Assembly: GCA_964410665.1 (NCBI GenBank)
Contig: CAYPIE010000134.1
Span: forward strand, 1 to 13,890
Direction: 5' to 3'
Length of the DNA: 13,890 nucleotides
Source: CAYPIE01 sp964410665
Lineage (GTDB): Bacteria; Planctomycetota; Planctomycetia; Gemmatales; Gemmataceae
Each line of letters starts with the position of its first letter. Positions within the stretch are counted from its first letter, which is position 1. Positions 8,701 through 13,835 of the stretch are shown here, piece by piece. The translations under genes were made by a program, and so were the position numbers. The notes under the pieces were generated by a model. The model did no database searches, was not told where the DNA came from, and was given only the letters and a program-made list of their open reading frames with translations.

Positions 8701-8854
8701 AGGTCAGGGCCACGTCGAAGTGAAACGTCCCGGTGGTCGCGTCGAATGTCCCAGCGCCGGGGGTCGTTCGGTCCTCCAATGCTTCGATCACCAAGGGGGA
8801 GGGAAGAGACTTGCGTTGCCGTGAAGCCCTCGAAGTCGAGTGTGGTGCGTTCAT
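4943..8854 (-). CDS. CLCA-like metalloprotease/VWA surface protein with FG-GAP tail and LEDR leader
   Basis: A predicted exported protein of 1303 residues. LEDRTTP lies at 26-32. Residues about 33-285 form a putative zinc metalloprotease domain: HEFIH at 150-154 followed by GVADSY (Gly158, Asp161, Tyr163), the spacing of the HExxH...GxxDxY motif in CLCA proteins. Residues about 303-485 are a VWA domain with an intact MIDAS: DKSSS 313-317, Thr388 and Asp414. Residues about 495-735 resemble the CLCA beta-sandwich and following Fn3-like parts (LYDDGSPAHGDVRPGDGVYS at 657-676). A DUF11-like domain (about 743-845), an Ig-like domain (about 865-965) and an FG-GAP propeller (about 975-1303) follow. 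ATG at 8854 has GGGAG five bases upstream. A GTG start at 9124 would add 90 Pro/Arg-rich residues ahead of the leader and is unlikely. The protease role is inferred from motifs. Confidence 0.88.
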   Translation of the reverse strand: MNAPHSTSRASRQRKSLPSPLVIEALEDRTTPGAGTFDATTGTFHFDVALTFDATTAELNRLCGWFTRANEILADALDGQHRFGTVTLHENASVTSLRQAEFVIFRYTGNDWGGYAPMLGAYGLPGSHVEFRIDPGSSYFEDIVETAMVHEFIHHAYGVADSYAGPRLDSSGSVVGVNYYNPSNPNDPSSVENARPGAESPTLNYSIMEAFHLRGGAASSTSPVITLNELSVPGTDSAGLDIHDHDGDTYQTYYSQRDHGVKRSDWETVANSRFPATIPAGLPTDASPTVPTLTCTIVDDASTDIHRVMLTLDKSSSMSTFQRLEFAQAGALAFLESFGAAPGQQIVGLETFNQDADVIDPPDDLANASHLADLQFAIRNNYTAGGLTDITEALLDAVPPLAGSGYKTVLLLSDGDHTVGPPLPDTAIANLQAADIRVVSIGVGSQISADGQALLRRIATDTGGAFTHVASADDSYELIAAFYRYGAEASGGGWIASSEPTTIPTGATRSFTVEVEEGSPRGDFVLPLATPAYGGEFGEVDLTLRSPSGRVITKDTVDADVEFFSNPNLRGFHIRTPEAGAWTMIAENLGEPNRIQSLSYSFTPATYLSVSLREGVVSYPETMAVRAIPYYQGRTVLGATVEGEVLRPDGSQVPITLYDDGSPAHGDVRPGDGVYSALFSGYVPAPHGAYTFDLTATVVGGQAAPVETFGNSVTPPAAQPVPNFIRSGSITGVIRDTPDVVTSANLVVDLRLASGPAREEQPLTYVMTVFNRGTSTAEEVTGTFKLLGPGQILSAASDDGTSSTTDDSGSLDVGTLAPGESAEWTIEVRPEAGGHLYAEGSAGSASQPEASPGDGTATLAPIVEPADVTATVNLAPDQGSPTSVSPVRFTVVFSEGVTGFDPDDIQIGGTAGASTAVVTPVDTATYLIEVGGMTGSGNVTMVVRAGAVVDLDDGQPNQVSNTASVMYRSTLAGQLIDTFAAGAGPGSGGGVTFYDATGSELDTFQAFPTDGSPGGVRVAVADINGDGTPDLIAGTGPGVVTEVRVIDGADRVTELFSVQPFEDGFTGGVYVAAGDVNGDGTPDIAISPDEGGGPRVRLYSGADFSQLNDFFGIEDSSFRGGARVAFGDLNADATADLLVAAGFGGGPRVAGFNGRSLAAGATTPDKLFPDFFVFEQTLRNGVFIAAGDLNADGFADVIAGGGPGGGPRVFALSGQALASTGEPDQVQVANFFAGDTANRGGIRIVAKDLDGDARADLVTGDGTDAGSRVTGYAGVAIPSNDTPDAQLFEFDAFPGFTAGVFVG

Positions 8855-8859
8855 CGGTG

Positions 8860-8864
8860 CTCCC
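8860..8864 (-). promoter_or_regulatory. ribosome binding site fixing the start of the CLCA-like gene
   Basis: On the minus strand the sequence AAAGGGAGCACCG precedes ATG at 8854, so GGGAG sits five bases before the start. This supports ATG 8854 over the upstream GTG at 9124, together with the LEDR motif falling at residues 26-32 as in the two neighbouring genes. Confidence 0.65.
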
Positions 8865-8885
8865 TTTCCAAGGTTCGGTGGCTTG

Positions 8886-8897
8886 GATAGGCCTATC
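8886..8897. promoter_or_regulatory. perfect 12-bp palindrome upstream of the CLCA-like gene
   Basis: GATAGGCCTATC is a perfect palindrome 31 bases upstream of ATG 8854. A related half, GAATAGG, follows at 8902-8908. The position fits an operator near or over the promoter, but no known regulator site is recognised and chance cannot be excluded. Confidence 0.3.
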
Positions 8898-9381
8898 GGG
8901 GGAATAGGATTCTCGGGACGGTGACAGAACGGTTGCCCTTCGGGCGGGGTTGGTCCTGGGGAGGTTGCGAGTGAACCGATCCTCGGTGTTGGTGGGATTG
9001 GTTTCTGAGGGTGAGGGGGCCCAGACTGGGTCGCCCGTTCGGGACGCAGGTTGTGCACCGTATCCCGTCGCAGAACCGCCCGCCTAATTGGCTTCGCTAT
9101 GGGATAGGGTAACGGATTGGTCACAGCCAGTCTGTCGGGGAGTCCTGGTGATTCCCTGAGGGTGGGTTCCTGACACTGGTGCCGGGAAAGCAGGATGTAG
9201 CGTCGAGGGACTCGCTGTGCAGCCCGCAGGACGAATCGGTTCCTGCCTCAACCCCTCGCTTTCGAGGTGCATGATGGTACATGCTACGCATCCAACTTAC
9301 CGACAGGCAACCTACCATACTCGACGCTCTGCGCCGGACCGACTTCCCGCTCTGGCCCGGGATCGGCTGGAGATCGTCTAA

Positions 9382-9565
9382 CTAGCGGAACCCAGGAGGT
9401 CGATCTGCCCACAGGCCACCATCGGATGTAGGGACCGCACGAACACCTTTGGCCCTCCTCCGTCGGTTGACTCATCGGAGCCGTCGCCGTCCAGGTCCCC
9501 GAGGCGATAAAGACCTCGTCGCGCAGGGGCTGCTTGCAGGCCAGGAAGTCAGAGCCCGGCTTCAT
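9382..9565 (-). pseudogene. frameshifted remnant of an FG-GAP repeat gene
   Basis: Read from 9565 on the minus strand, the frame gives SDFLACKQPLRDEVFIASG, which aligns with FFVFEQTLRNGVFIAAG in the two intact FG-GAP genes. Restoring one G in the run at about 9498-9501 lets the next frame continue as DLDGDGSDESTDGGGPKVF and on to a TAG at 9382-9384. That matches the DLNADG...GGGPRVF half of the FG-GAP unit. It is therefore a single degraded blade with a one-base deletion and no leader, probably the relic of a fourth tandem FG-GAP gene. I see no FG-GAP similarity further upstream than about 9560. Confidence 0.7.
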
Positions 9566-9763
9566 CTACTTGACCCGTTCGATCTCGTCCATCGCGATTC
9601 CGCAAGCAAGTACTCGTTCAACGTACGATCCCCAATCGTACCAGGTCCTCATGTGCACGGCGTCCTGCAAGATGACCAGTTCGCCTTTGCGTCGCCCCAG
9701 GTTGCCTCCCTTCGACCGAATCATTGCGACAGTTCCACCACGCCGACAGGAGTTCTGGATCAA
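9566..9763 (-). CDS. hypothetical small protein, possibly a gene fragment
   Basis: A 65-codon frame with a TTG start whose first bases overlap the TGA of the preceding small frame. An inner ATG 13 codons later is an alternative start. The C-terminal half looks protein-like (TWYDWGSYVERVLACGIAMDEIERVK region, rich in G/C at third positions). It ends directly next to the FG-GAP remnant. I do not recognise a family. It may be the 3' part of a broken gene whose 5' part is the AT-rich frame at 9760-9906, or it may not be a gene. Confidence 0.3.
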   Translation of the reverse strand: MIQNSCRRGGTVAMIRSKGGNLGRRKGELVILQDAVHMRTWYDWGSYVERVLACGIAMDEIERVK

Positions 9764-9906
9764 TCAATTTGTAATTTATGCATATCAAAATGTTGTTCAT
9801 ACATACCCTTGACGATGTCTGCCAGCGAGGCATCCCATTCGGACACGGGGACCGGGACAACTTTCAGCTTATCAAGCATTGTTGCAAACAATATAAATTT
9901 TATCAT
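9760..9906 (-). CDS. hypothetical 48-residue protein in an AT-rich island
   Basis: ATG at 9906 opens a frame of 48 residues; a second ATG follows at residue 10 (MLDKLKVVPVPVSEWD). The sequence is protein-like in composition, with a run of charged and hydrophobic residues (LADIVKGMYEQHFDMHKLQ). The 5' end and flanks are far richer in A and T than the rest of the window. It ends in a TGA overlapping the TTG of the next frame by two bases. No family is recognised. It could be the start of a foreign gene that has been disrupted. Confidence 0.3.
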   Translation of the reverse strand: MIKFILFATMLDKLKVVPVPVSEWDASLADIVKGMYEQHFDMHKLQID

Positions 9907-10086
9907 TTATTGATTTATTCTTCATCCTTCGTCCGGGCCATCCTCCAAATCGCGGTAGTCACGTCGCGTCGGGATGCTCGTTCGCGACCATATTAAGATC
10001 GGCGCAAACACGATGCCAAAACGACCGAGTCATCTAGGAAAGAAGGGATCATCGCCTTGGTCCGTCCACGCTCGGATCGGGCGCGC
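9907..10086. other. intergenic, AT-rich at its left end
   Basis: I see no gene. Bases up to about 9930 are AT-rich and continuous with the island that begins near 9760; composition returns to GC-rich after about 9945. The rest separates the island from the stop codon of the hypothetical 108-residue protein. Confidence 0.5.
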
Positions 10087-10413
10087 TTACACCCGCAGGT
10101 CTTCCAGCATCTGGTCCGACAGCCAGTCGATCAGGGCTTCGAGTTGGACCGCATCGGCGATATCGGGGCGGTGGACGGTGAACCGGGTCCTGGGCTCCCA
10201 CGAGGAGACCAGGATGCGTTCGGCGGGCCGTCGGGCGATGCGGTATAGCTCGAGGCGGATACCAGTCCGGTCCCGGCCCAAGTGGTGTAGCGCCCGCCAG
10301 AACTCTGGCGCCTCGGTGCAGACCGGCCGGTAAACGTGTTCGAACGGGATGAAGTCAATCAGGGACAGTACACCGTTGCCGGTTAACATGGAGGAGGGCA
10401 TCCTGGTTCCCAT
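10087..10413 (-). CDS. hypothetical protein, 108 residues
   Basis: The frame encodes a compact soluble-looking protein with no signal peptide or membrane segment. The middle holds RTGIRLELYRIARRPAER, and the C-terminus is predicted helical (ALIDWLSDQMLEDLRV). I do not recognise the family. ATG at 10413 gives the longest frame; Met5 and Met9 (ATG at 10389, with AGGA 11 bases upstream) are possible starts, and no ribosome site decides between them. It lies 188 bases downstream of the Cys-rich protein gene, on the same strand. Codon use and amino-acid balance look real, but conservation is needed to be sure. Confidence 0.6.
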   Translation of the reverse strand: MGTRMPSSMLTGNGVLSLIDFIPFEHVYRPVCTEAPEFWRALHHLGRDRTGIRLELYRIARRPAERILVSSWEPRTRFTVHRPDIADAVQLEALIDWLSDQMLEDLRV

Positions 10414-10601
10414 GGCAGCGACTCGGAATCCGCCGGCTTACGCCGACGGGTAAGGGGTATCGTGGATGATATCCGTGTCTGGGTTTGTTTTGAAGGGAAG
10501 TGGGGCTGGTTCTCCGGCCGCTCGCCGCCACCCTGGGTAGTCAGGCTCGCCCCCCGGTCACGACCGAGGGGCAGCGTATGCGGCGTTGCTGCTCTGGCCG
10601 C

Positions 10602-11033
10602 TTAATGCGCGCTCTTGACCTTGTTCAGCATGGTCTGGCAAGCCTTGGCACACTTGCGGCACTCTTCGGCACAGCGCTTCATCACTTCATCATGGGCGTG
10701 TTTTTCACAGGCCTTGGCGCAGGCCTCACACGCTTTTTGGCAGCCCTCACAGGCATAGACGGCGAACGGGCCCGAGCGGGCGCACAGCTGCGCAGAGAGG
10801 GCGCAGAAGCTGGAGCAGTCGGCGCAGGTGCGGACCGTCTCGGCGTGCTGGGGCTTGCCCTCGGCAAGCAGTTCGACACAGTGTTTGAAGCAGGTGTTAC
10901 ACTCCTTCTGGCATTTCGAGCAGGCCTCGGCGCATGTGCGGTAGGCTTCGGTCAGGTGGTGGTCCAGGGCCACCGAAGTGGTGTTGACGGTGGTCAGGGC
11001 CAGGCCGACGACGAACGGTGCAACAGCGATCAT
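10602..11033 (-). CDS. Cys-rich four-helix-bundle copper-storage-like protein (Csp/DUF326 type)
   Basis: The 143-residue protein carries 19 cysteines, mostly in helical spacings such as CAEACSKCQKECNTC, CEGCQKACEACAKAC and CAEECRKCAKAC. This is the pattern of Csp-type proteins, which line a four-helix bundle with Cys thiols and bind many Cu(I) ions. Residues 1-23 are hydrophobic (MIAVAPFVVGLAL...) and could be a signal sequence, which would place it outside the cytoplasm like Csp1. However, no positive charge follows the chosen Met, so export is uncertain. ATG 11033 has GGAG eight bases upstream. Upstream in-frame starts (MDQTPGETK, or MKFHAP...) would add a Lys before the hydrophobic stretch. 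The gene starts 103 bases after nadE ends. Copper storage or detoxification is known for the family; binding by this protein is inferred. Confidence 0.85.
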   Translation of the reverse strand: MIAVAPFVVGLALTTVNTTSVALDHHLTEAYRTCAEACSKCQKECNTCFKHCVELLAEGKPQHAETVRTCADCSSFCALSAQLCARSGPFAVYACEGCQKACEACAKACEKHAHDEVMKRCAEECRKCAKACQTMLNKVKSAH

Positions 11034-11041
11034 CTTGGTTT

Positions 11042-11045
11042 CTCC
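11042..11045 (-). promoter_or_regulatory. ribosome binding site of the Cys-rich protein gene
   Basis: The minus strand reads CGGAGAAACCAAG before ATG 11033, so GGAG lies eight bases ahead of the start. The site supports this Met. Translation from the longer upstream frame, which would overlap the end of nadE, is not needed. Confidence 0.55.
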
Positions 11046-11079
11046 GGGGGTTTGATCCATGCAGCTTGGATGCACGCTG

Positions 11080-11101
11080 GGCGCATGGAATTTCATGCGC
11101 C
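11080..11101 (-). terminator. perfect 8-bp stem-loop between nadE and the Cys-rich gene
   Basis: GGCGCATG and CATGCGCC pair perfectly around the 6-base loop GAATTT. It begins about 35 bases after the nadE stop codon on the minus strand and about 47 bases before the start of the Cys-rich gene. No T run follows. It could end nadE transcripts, or act as an operator for the downstream gene. Confidence 0.35.
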
Positions 11102-11136
11102 GGGGTGGTCGCTGCAAATGCGCTACCACCCGGGGA

Positions 11137-13134
11137 TCAGTGTAGTTCCTCGAGCCAGGCGGTGGCCACGGCATCGCTGGGCATCCGCCAGTCGCCGCGG
11201 GGTGAAAGAGAGACCGAGCCAACCTTGGGACCATCGGGCAGGCAGGACCGCTTGAACTGGTTGGCAAAGAAGCGGCGACAAAACACACGGAGCCAGTGGC
11301 GGATCTGCTCTGGGGTGTACTGCTGATGGAACTCGGCCTGGCTGGCCAGGTAGGCGATCTTGGCCGGGCCCATACCCTGCCGCAGGAAGTGGTACAGAAA
11401 GAAGTCGTGTAACTCGTACGGCCCGATCATCGATTCGGTGGATTGGGTCGATTGGCCGTCCGCGCGGAGTGGCAACAATTCCGGAGAGATCTCGGTGGCG
11501 ACAATATCACGCAGCGTGTCGCGCACCTCGCCGTGGAACTGGTTGTCTGCCGCCCAGTCGACCAGGAATTTGACCAGGGTTTTTGGGATACTGACATTGG
11601 GATTATACATGCTGATATGATCTGCGTTATATGTGCACCAGCCCAGAGCCAACTCGGACAGATCGCCGGTGCCGATGACAAAGCCGGTGTTCATGAGCAG
11701 GCTGGTACGCATCCTCGCCTGGATGTTCTCGAAGGTGAGATCTGACTGTGGGGTGTCGCGTGGCATTTGGTTGAGCCGTTGCACAAATGCCTCAACATCG
11801 AGGCCGGTCAGGTCGATGCCAAACGGTCGATGGCCTAACTGCTGCATTTGCGTCAGGCACAGTGCGCGGATGTCAATCTCGCGGGAGTGGACACCGAGGA
11901 GCCGCATCAGAGCTTTGGCATTGGCGAGTGTGCGGCCCGACGTACCGAAACCGGGCATGGTGAGGGCTTGGATGCGTTGGCGGTCCACGCCCAGCCGGTC
12001 CATGGTGCGGCACGCGACCAGCAGGGCGAGTGTCGAGTCCAGTCCCCCCGAGATACCGATGCTCATCGGAGGCTTGCCGATGTGCTCGAGGCGCTTGGCC
12101 AACCCACAGACCTGGATATGGAAAATCTCTTCGCAGCGTTCGCGTAAGGCATCGCCCTGAGGCACAAACGGATGGGCAGGCACGAGTCGGCGTAGCGTTT
12201 GTGGAGCGGGCCGGGTATCCAGCTGAAATACCACCCGACGGTAGGCACGCCGGAGCTCGGCATGGAGTGGGCCATCATGAAAACTGGTGAGTTGGCTGCG
12301 ATCATGGCGAATGCGGCCTAGATCGACATCGGCGATCAGCAGGTCCGGATCCGCCTCAAACCGCTCACTCTCGGCAAGCAGGACACCATTCTCAGCGACC
12401 ATGGCGTGCCCACCAAAGACCACATCGGTGGTCGATTCACCCTTGCCGGCACCTGCATAAACATAGGCGCATAAGCAGCGGGCCGAGACCCCGCGGACCA
12501 GCTCGCGCCGATAGGCGGCTTTGCCGATAATCTCATTGCTGGCGGAGAGGTTGGCGATCACCGTCGCTCCGTGCAAGGCTTGCAGGCTCGACGGGGGGAC
12601 CGGCCCCCAAAGGTCTTCGCAGATCTCAACGCCCAGGACGAGATCGGTAAAACCTTTATCGGCGAAAAGCAGGTCGGTACCGAAGGGCACCGATTCACCC
12701 AGCAAATCGATCTCGCTGGTATTCGCATGGGCCGATGCCGCAAAATAGCGTACGTCGTAAAACTCTTTGTAATTGGGCAGATAGGTCTTTGGCACAATGC
12801 CCAAGATCTGGCCACGGTGTAACACGGCCGCGGCATTATAAACCAGCCCGCTTTCCACGATCGGCAGCCCCACCAACACGACCATGGATCGCTCAAACGT
12901 CGCCTGACGCACCTGCTCGAGTGCCTCCAACGCCGCATTCTGGAGAGGTCGGGTGTGAAACAGATCGGCACAGGTATAGCCGGTGATGCCCATCTCCGGG
13001 CAGACCAGGATGTCCACGGCAAACGCATCGGCATGTTGGATGGCCCGAATGGTTTGCGCGGCATTGTAGGCGGGGTCAGCCACTCGTAGGTCGGGGGCAG
13101 CGGCGGCAACACGCAGAAGGTCGTAGTCGAACAT
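11137..13134 (-). CDS. nadE: glutamine-dependent NAD+ synthetase
   Basis: Catalyses the last step of NAD+ synthesis: nicotinic acid adenine dinucleotide, ATP and glutamine give NAD+ in the cytoplasm. The 665-residue protein has an N-terminal nitrilase-fold glutaminase domain (about 5-275) with the catalytic triad Glu47 (CPEMGITGY), Lys116 (VPKTYLPNYKEFYD) and Cys172 (EICEDLW). The C-terminal synthetase domain (about 330-650) carries the ATP-binding SGGLDS loop at 362-367, GTGDLSELALGW and, near the end, KRSCLPDGPKV. Length and motif order match the long bacterial form, such as the mycobacterial enzyme of about 680 residues, which channels ammonia between domains. ATG at 13134 is chosen because the family starts just before the RVAAAAPD strand. 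The open frame extends to a TTG at 13191 but that leader is not family-like. No strong ribosome site was seen. Confidence 0.96.
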   Translation of the reverse strand: MFDYDLLRVAAAAPDLRVADPAYNAAQTIRAIQHADAFAVDILVCPEMGITGYTCADLFHTRPLQNAALEALEQVRQATFERSMVVLVGLPIVESGLVYNAAAVLHRGQILGIVPKTYLPNYKEFYDVRYFAASAHANTSEIDLLGESVPFGTDLLFADKGFTDLVLGVEICEDLWGPVPPSSLQALHGATVIANLSASNEIIGKAAYRRELVRGVSARCLCAYVYAGAGKGESTTDVVFGGHAMVAENGVLLAESERFEADPDLLIADVDLGRIRHDRSQLTSFHDGPLHAELRRAYRRVVFQLDTRPAPQTLRRLVPAHPFVPQGDALRERCEEIFHIQVCGLAKRLEHIGKPPMSIGISGGLDSTLALLVACRTMDRLGVDRQRIQALTMPGFGTSGRTLANAKALMRLLGVHSREIDIRALCLTQMQQLGHRPFGIDLTGLDVEAFVQRLNQMPRDTPQSDLTFENIQARMRTSLLMNTGFVIGTGDLSELALGWCTYNADHISMYNPNVSIPKTLVKFLVDWAADNQFHGEVRDTLRDIVATEISPELLPLRADGQSTQSTESMIGPYELHDFFLYHFLRQGMGPAKIAYLASQAEFHQQYTPEQIRHWLRVFCRRFFANQFKRSCLPDGPKVGSVSLSPRGDWRMPSDAVATAWLEELH

Positions 13135-13341
13135 GAAGACTCGTATGGGGCAAGGGTGACAATCAGCCCTGGTCTGCCGCTTCCTCTGCAAGCGAGCTCC
13201 GGACTTACGTTCTTCTCATTTTAGACTCAGACAGCAAGAAGCGCTATGCAACTGCCTCGATTGTACCCTGAAGCCACACGGATCACCTGGAGGTTCGATT
13301 GCCTCGATTGTCCCAGTTCCATACGATCTGGAGGATCACCG
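13135..13341. other. divergent region between nadE and the broken plus-strand gene
   Basis: It should carry the promoter of nadE (minus strand) and of the plus-strand gene at 13342. It contains a solitary copy of the GAGCTCCGGACTTACGTTC element at 13194-13212, also found at 13697-13716 with one extra base. A 12-base direct repeat, TGCCTCGATTGT, occurs at 13253-13264 and 13300-13311, 47 bases apart. No clear promoter consensus was identified. Confidence 0.5.
13330..13334 (+). promoter_or_regulatory. ribosome binding site of the broken plus-strand gene
   Basis: GGAGG lies seven bases ahead of ATG 13342, a near-ideal Shine-Dalgarno site. It sets the start at 13342 rather than the in-frame ATG at 13246, and shows that the gene was once properly translated. 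Confidence 0.7.
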
Positions 13342-13500
13342 ATGCCACTACGCGACCATTTTCGTTCTCCAGTCAACGACAAGCATACCTGGGATGAGCT
13401 ACATGGTATGTGGCCAGCGATGATCGTATGAAAATTTTTTGGTATTATCCCCTCCGGCTATACCGCTGCTCCAGGAGTCCACATTGGGAAAGCCTTTATC
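13342..13500 (+). pseudogene. 5' fragment of a MPLRDHF-type hypothetical gene (DUF4058/Uma2-like), with in-frame stop
   Basis: ATG 13342, with a strong ribosome site, begins MPLRDHFRSPVNDKHTWDEL and continues HGMWPAMIV to a TGA at 13429-13431. Reading through the TGA in the same frame gives KFFGIIPSGYTAAPGVHIG then KAFI. From memory this resembles what follows in a protein family common in Gemmata-like planctomycetes and cyanobacteria, often annotated as hypothetical or DUF4058-like (...WPAxIVxxLxxxLPxGYxAEPxVHLG...). Similarity stops at about 13500, where the tandem repeats begin. The gene is thus broken twice, by a nonsense codon and by loss of everything after about residue 53. The family name is recalled and not certain; the in-frame continuation is directly visible. 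Confidence 0.6.
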
Positions 13501-13650
13501 GCAACCGCTCCCTTAAGAGGCAGAGGCGGTTGCGGTGCGAAGAGGCAGAGGCGGTTGCGATGCGGGGAATAGGAAGAAGCGTTTGCGGTAAGAAGAGGCA
13601 GAGGCGGTTGCGGTGCGGGGAAAGAGGCAGAGGCGCTTGCGGTAAGTCAG
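13501..13650 (+). repeat. imperfect tandem repeat array, about five units
   Basis: Units sharing GAGGCAGAGGCGGTTGCGG start at 13517, 13542, 13595 and 13624 (the last with GCGCTTGCGG). A degenerate unit, GAAGAAGCGTTTGCGG, starts near 13573. Spacing varies from about 23 to 31 bases. The lead-in GCAACCGCTCCCTTAAG at 13501-13517 is the reverse of part of the unit and recurs at 13821-13837 as GCAACCGCCTCCTTAAG. The array shows no coding potential and no constant repeat-spacer rule. Confidence 0.75.
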
Positions 13651-13680
13651 AACCCCCGGACTGACGTCCGGGGCTCGCCT
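13626..13680 (+). repeat. left arm of a 55-bp inverted repeat
   Basis: This arm starts GGCAGAGGCGCTTGCGG, runs through GTCAGAACCCCCGGACTG and ends GGGGCTCGCCT. It pairs with 13836-13890 with two mismatches. Inside the arm, CCCCGGA/TCCGGGG (13654-13673) can itself fold into a 7-bp hairpin with a 6-base loop. Elements of this style are scattered through planctomycete genomes as far as I recall. Confidence 0.85.
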
Positions 13681-13685
13681 GAAGA

Positions 13686-13771
13686 GGGCAGAAGCGGAGC
13701 TCCGGAACTTACGTTCCTGCGCAGTGCACAGTCTCTGCTCTGGCGAAGGACGTCAGTCCGGAGCTCTGCCC
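13686..13771 (+). repeat. inner inverted repeat of the composite element
   Basis: GGGCAGA followed by GAGCTCCGGA on the left (13686-13706) mirrors TCCGGAGCTC then TCTGCCC on the right (13757-13771). The 10-base arms are perfect. The left arm continues ACTTACGTTC, the right, read in reverse, CTGACGTCC. The pair is nested inside the 55-bp inverted repeat. The middle of about 50 bases holds no gene. Confidence 0.65.
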
Positions 13772-13835
13772 AGACAGACGCTTGTGATCAAGATCGTTGC
13801 TCTCAAGCACTTCCGCCGTCGCAACCGCCTCCTTA

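Larger units (their letters stand above)
8855..9381. other. upstream region of the CLCA-like gene, no gene seen
   Basis: No convincing coding sequence. An open frame continues upstream of the chosen start to 9124, but it encodes a Pro/Arg-rich stretch unlike a leader. The region holds the ribosome binding site of the CLCA-like gene (GGGAG, plus strand 8860-8864), a 12-bp palindrome at 8886-8897, and a small CCTCG/CGAGG stem at 9254-9267. It must contain the promoter of the gene, but no -35/-10 pair stood out. Confidence 0.5.

Noticed and set aside
8855..9124. A 90-residue N-terminal extension of the CLCA-like protein from a GTG start
   Set aside because: The extension is Pro/Arg-rich and would bury the LEDR leader at residue 116. 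ATG 8854 has a good ribosome site and places the motif as in the neighbouring genes.
9449..9913. A 154-codon plus-strand open frame
   Set aside because: It runs antisense to the FG-GAP remnant and crosses the AT-rich island with an abrupt change of composition. No protein-like pattern was seen.
11034..11288. A longer Cys-rich protein starting inside the nadE coding end
   Set aside because: It would overlap nadE by about 150 bases, and the added residues show no helix or Cys pattern. A GGAG site supports ATG 11033. The short extension from MDQTPGETK remains possible.
13135..13191. A longer NadE starting at TTG 13191
   Set aside because: Family members start shortly before the first strand (RVAAAAPD). 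The extra 19 residues are basic and Cys-containing and not family-like.
13429..13431. TGA read as selenocysteine
   Set aside because: The gene is also truncated soon after, the position is not one where I recall a Cys in the family, and no selenocysteine insertion hairpin was evident. A nonsense mutation is simpler.
13501..13650. A CRISPR array
   Set aside because: The units are nearly contiguous and vary in length and sequence, with no unique spacers of constant size and no cas genes nearby.
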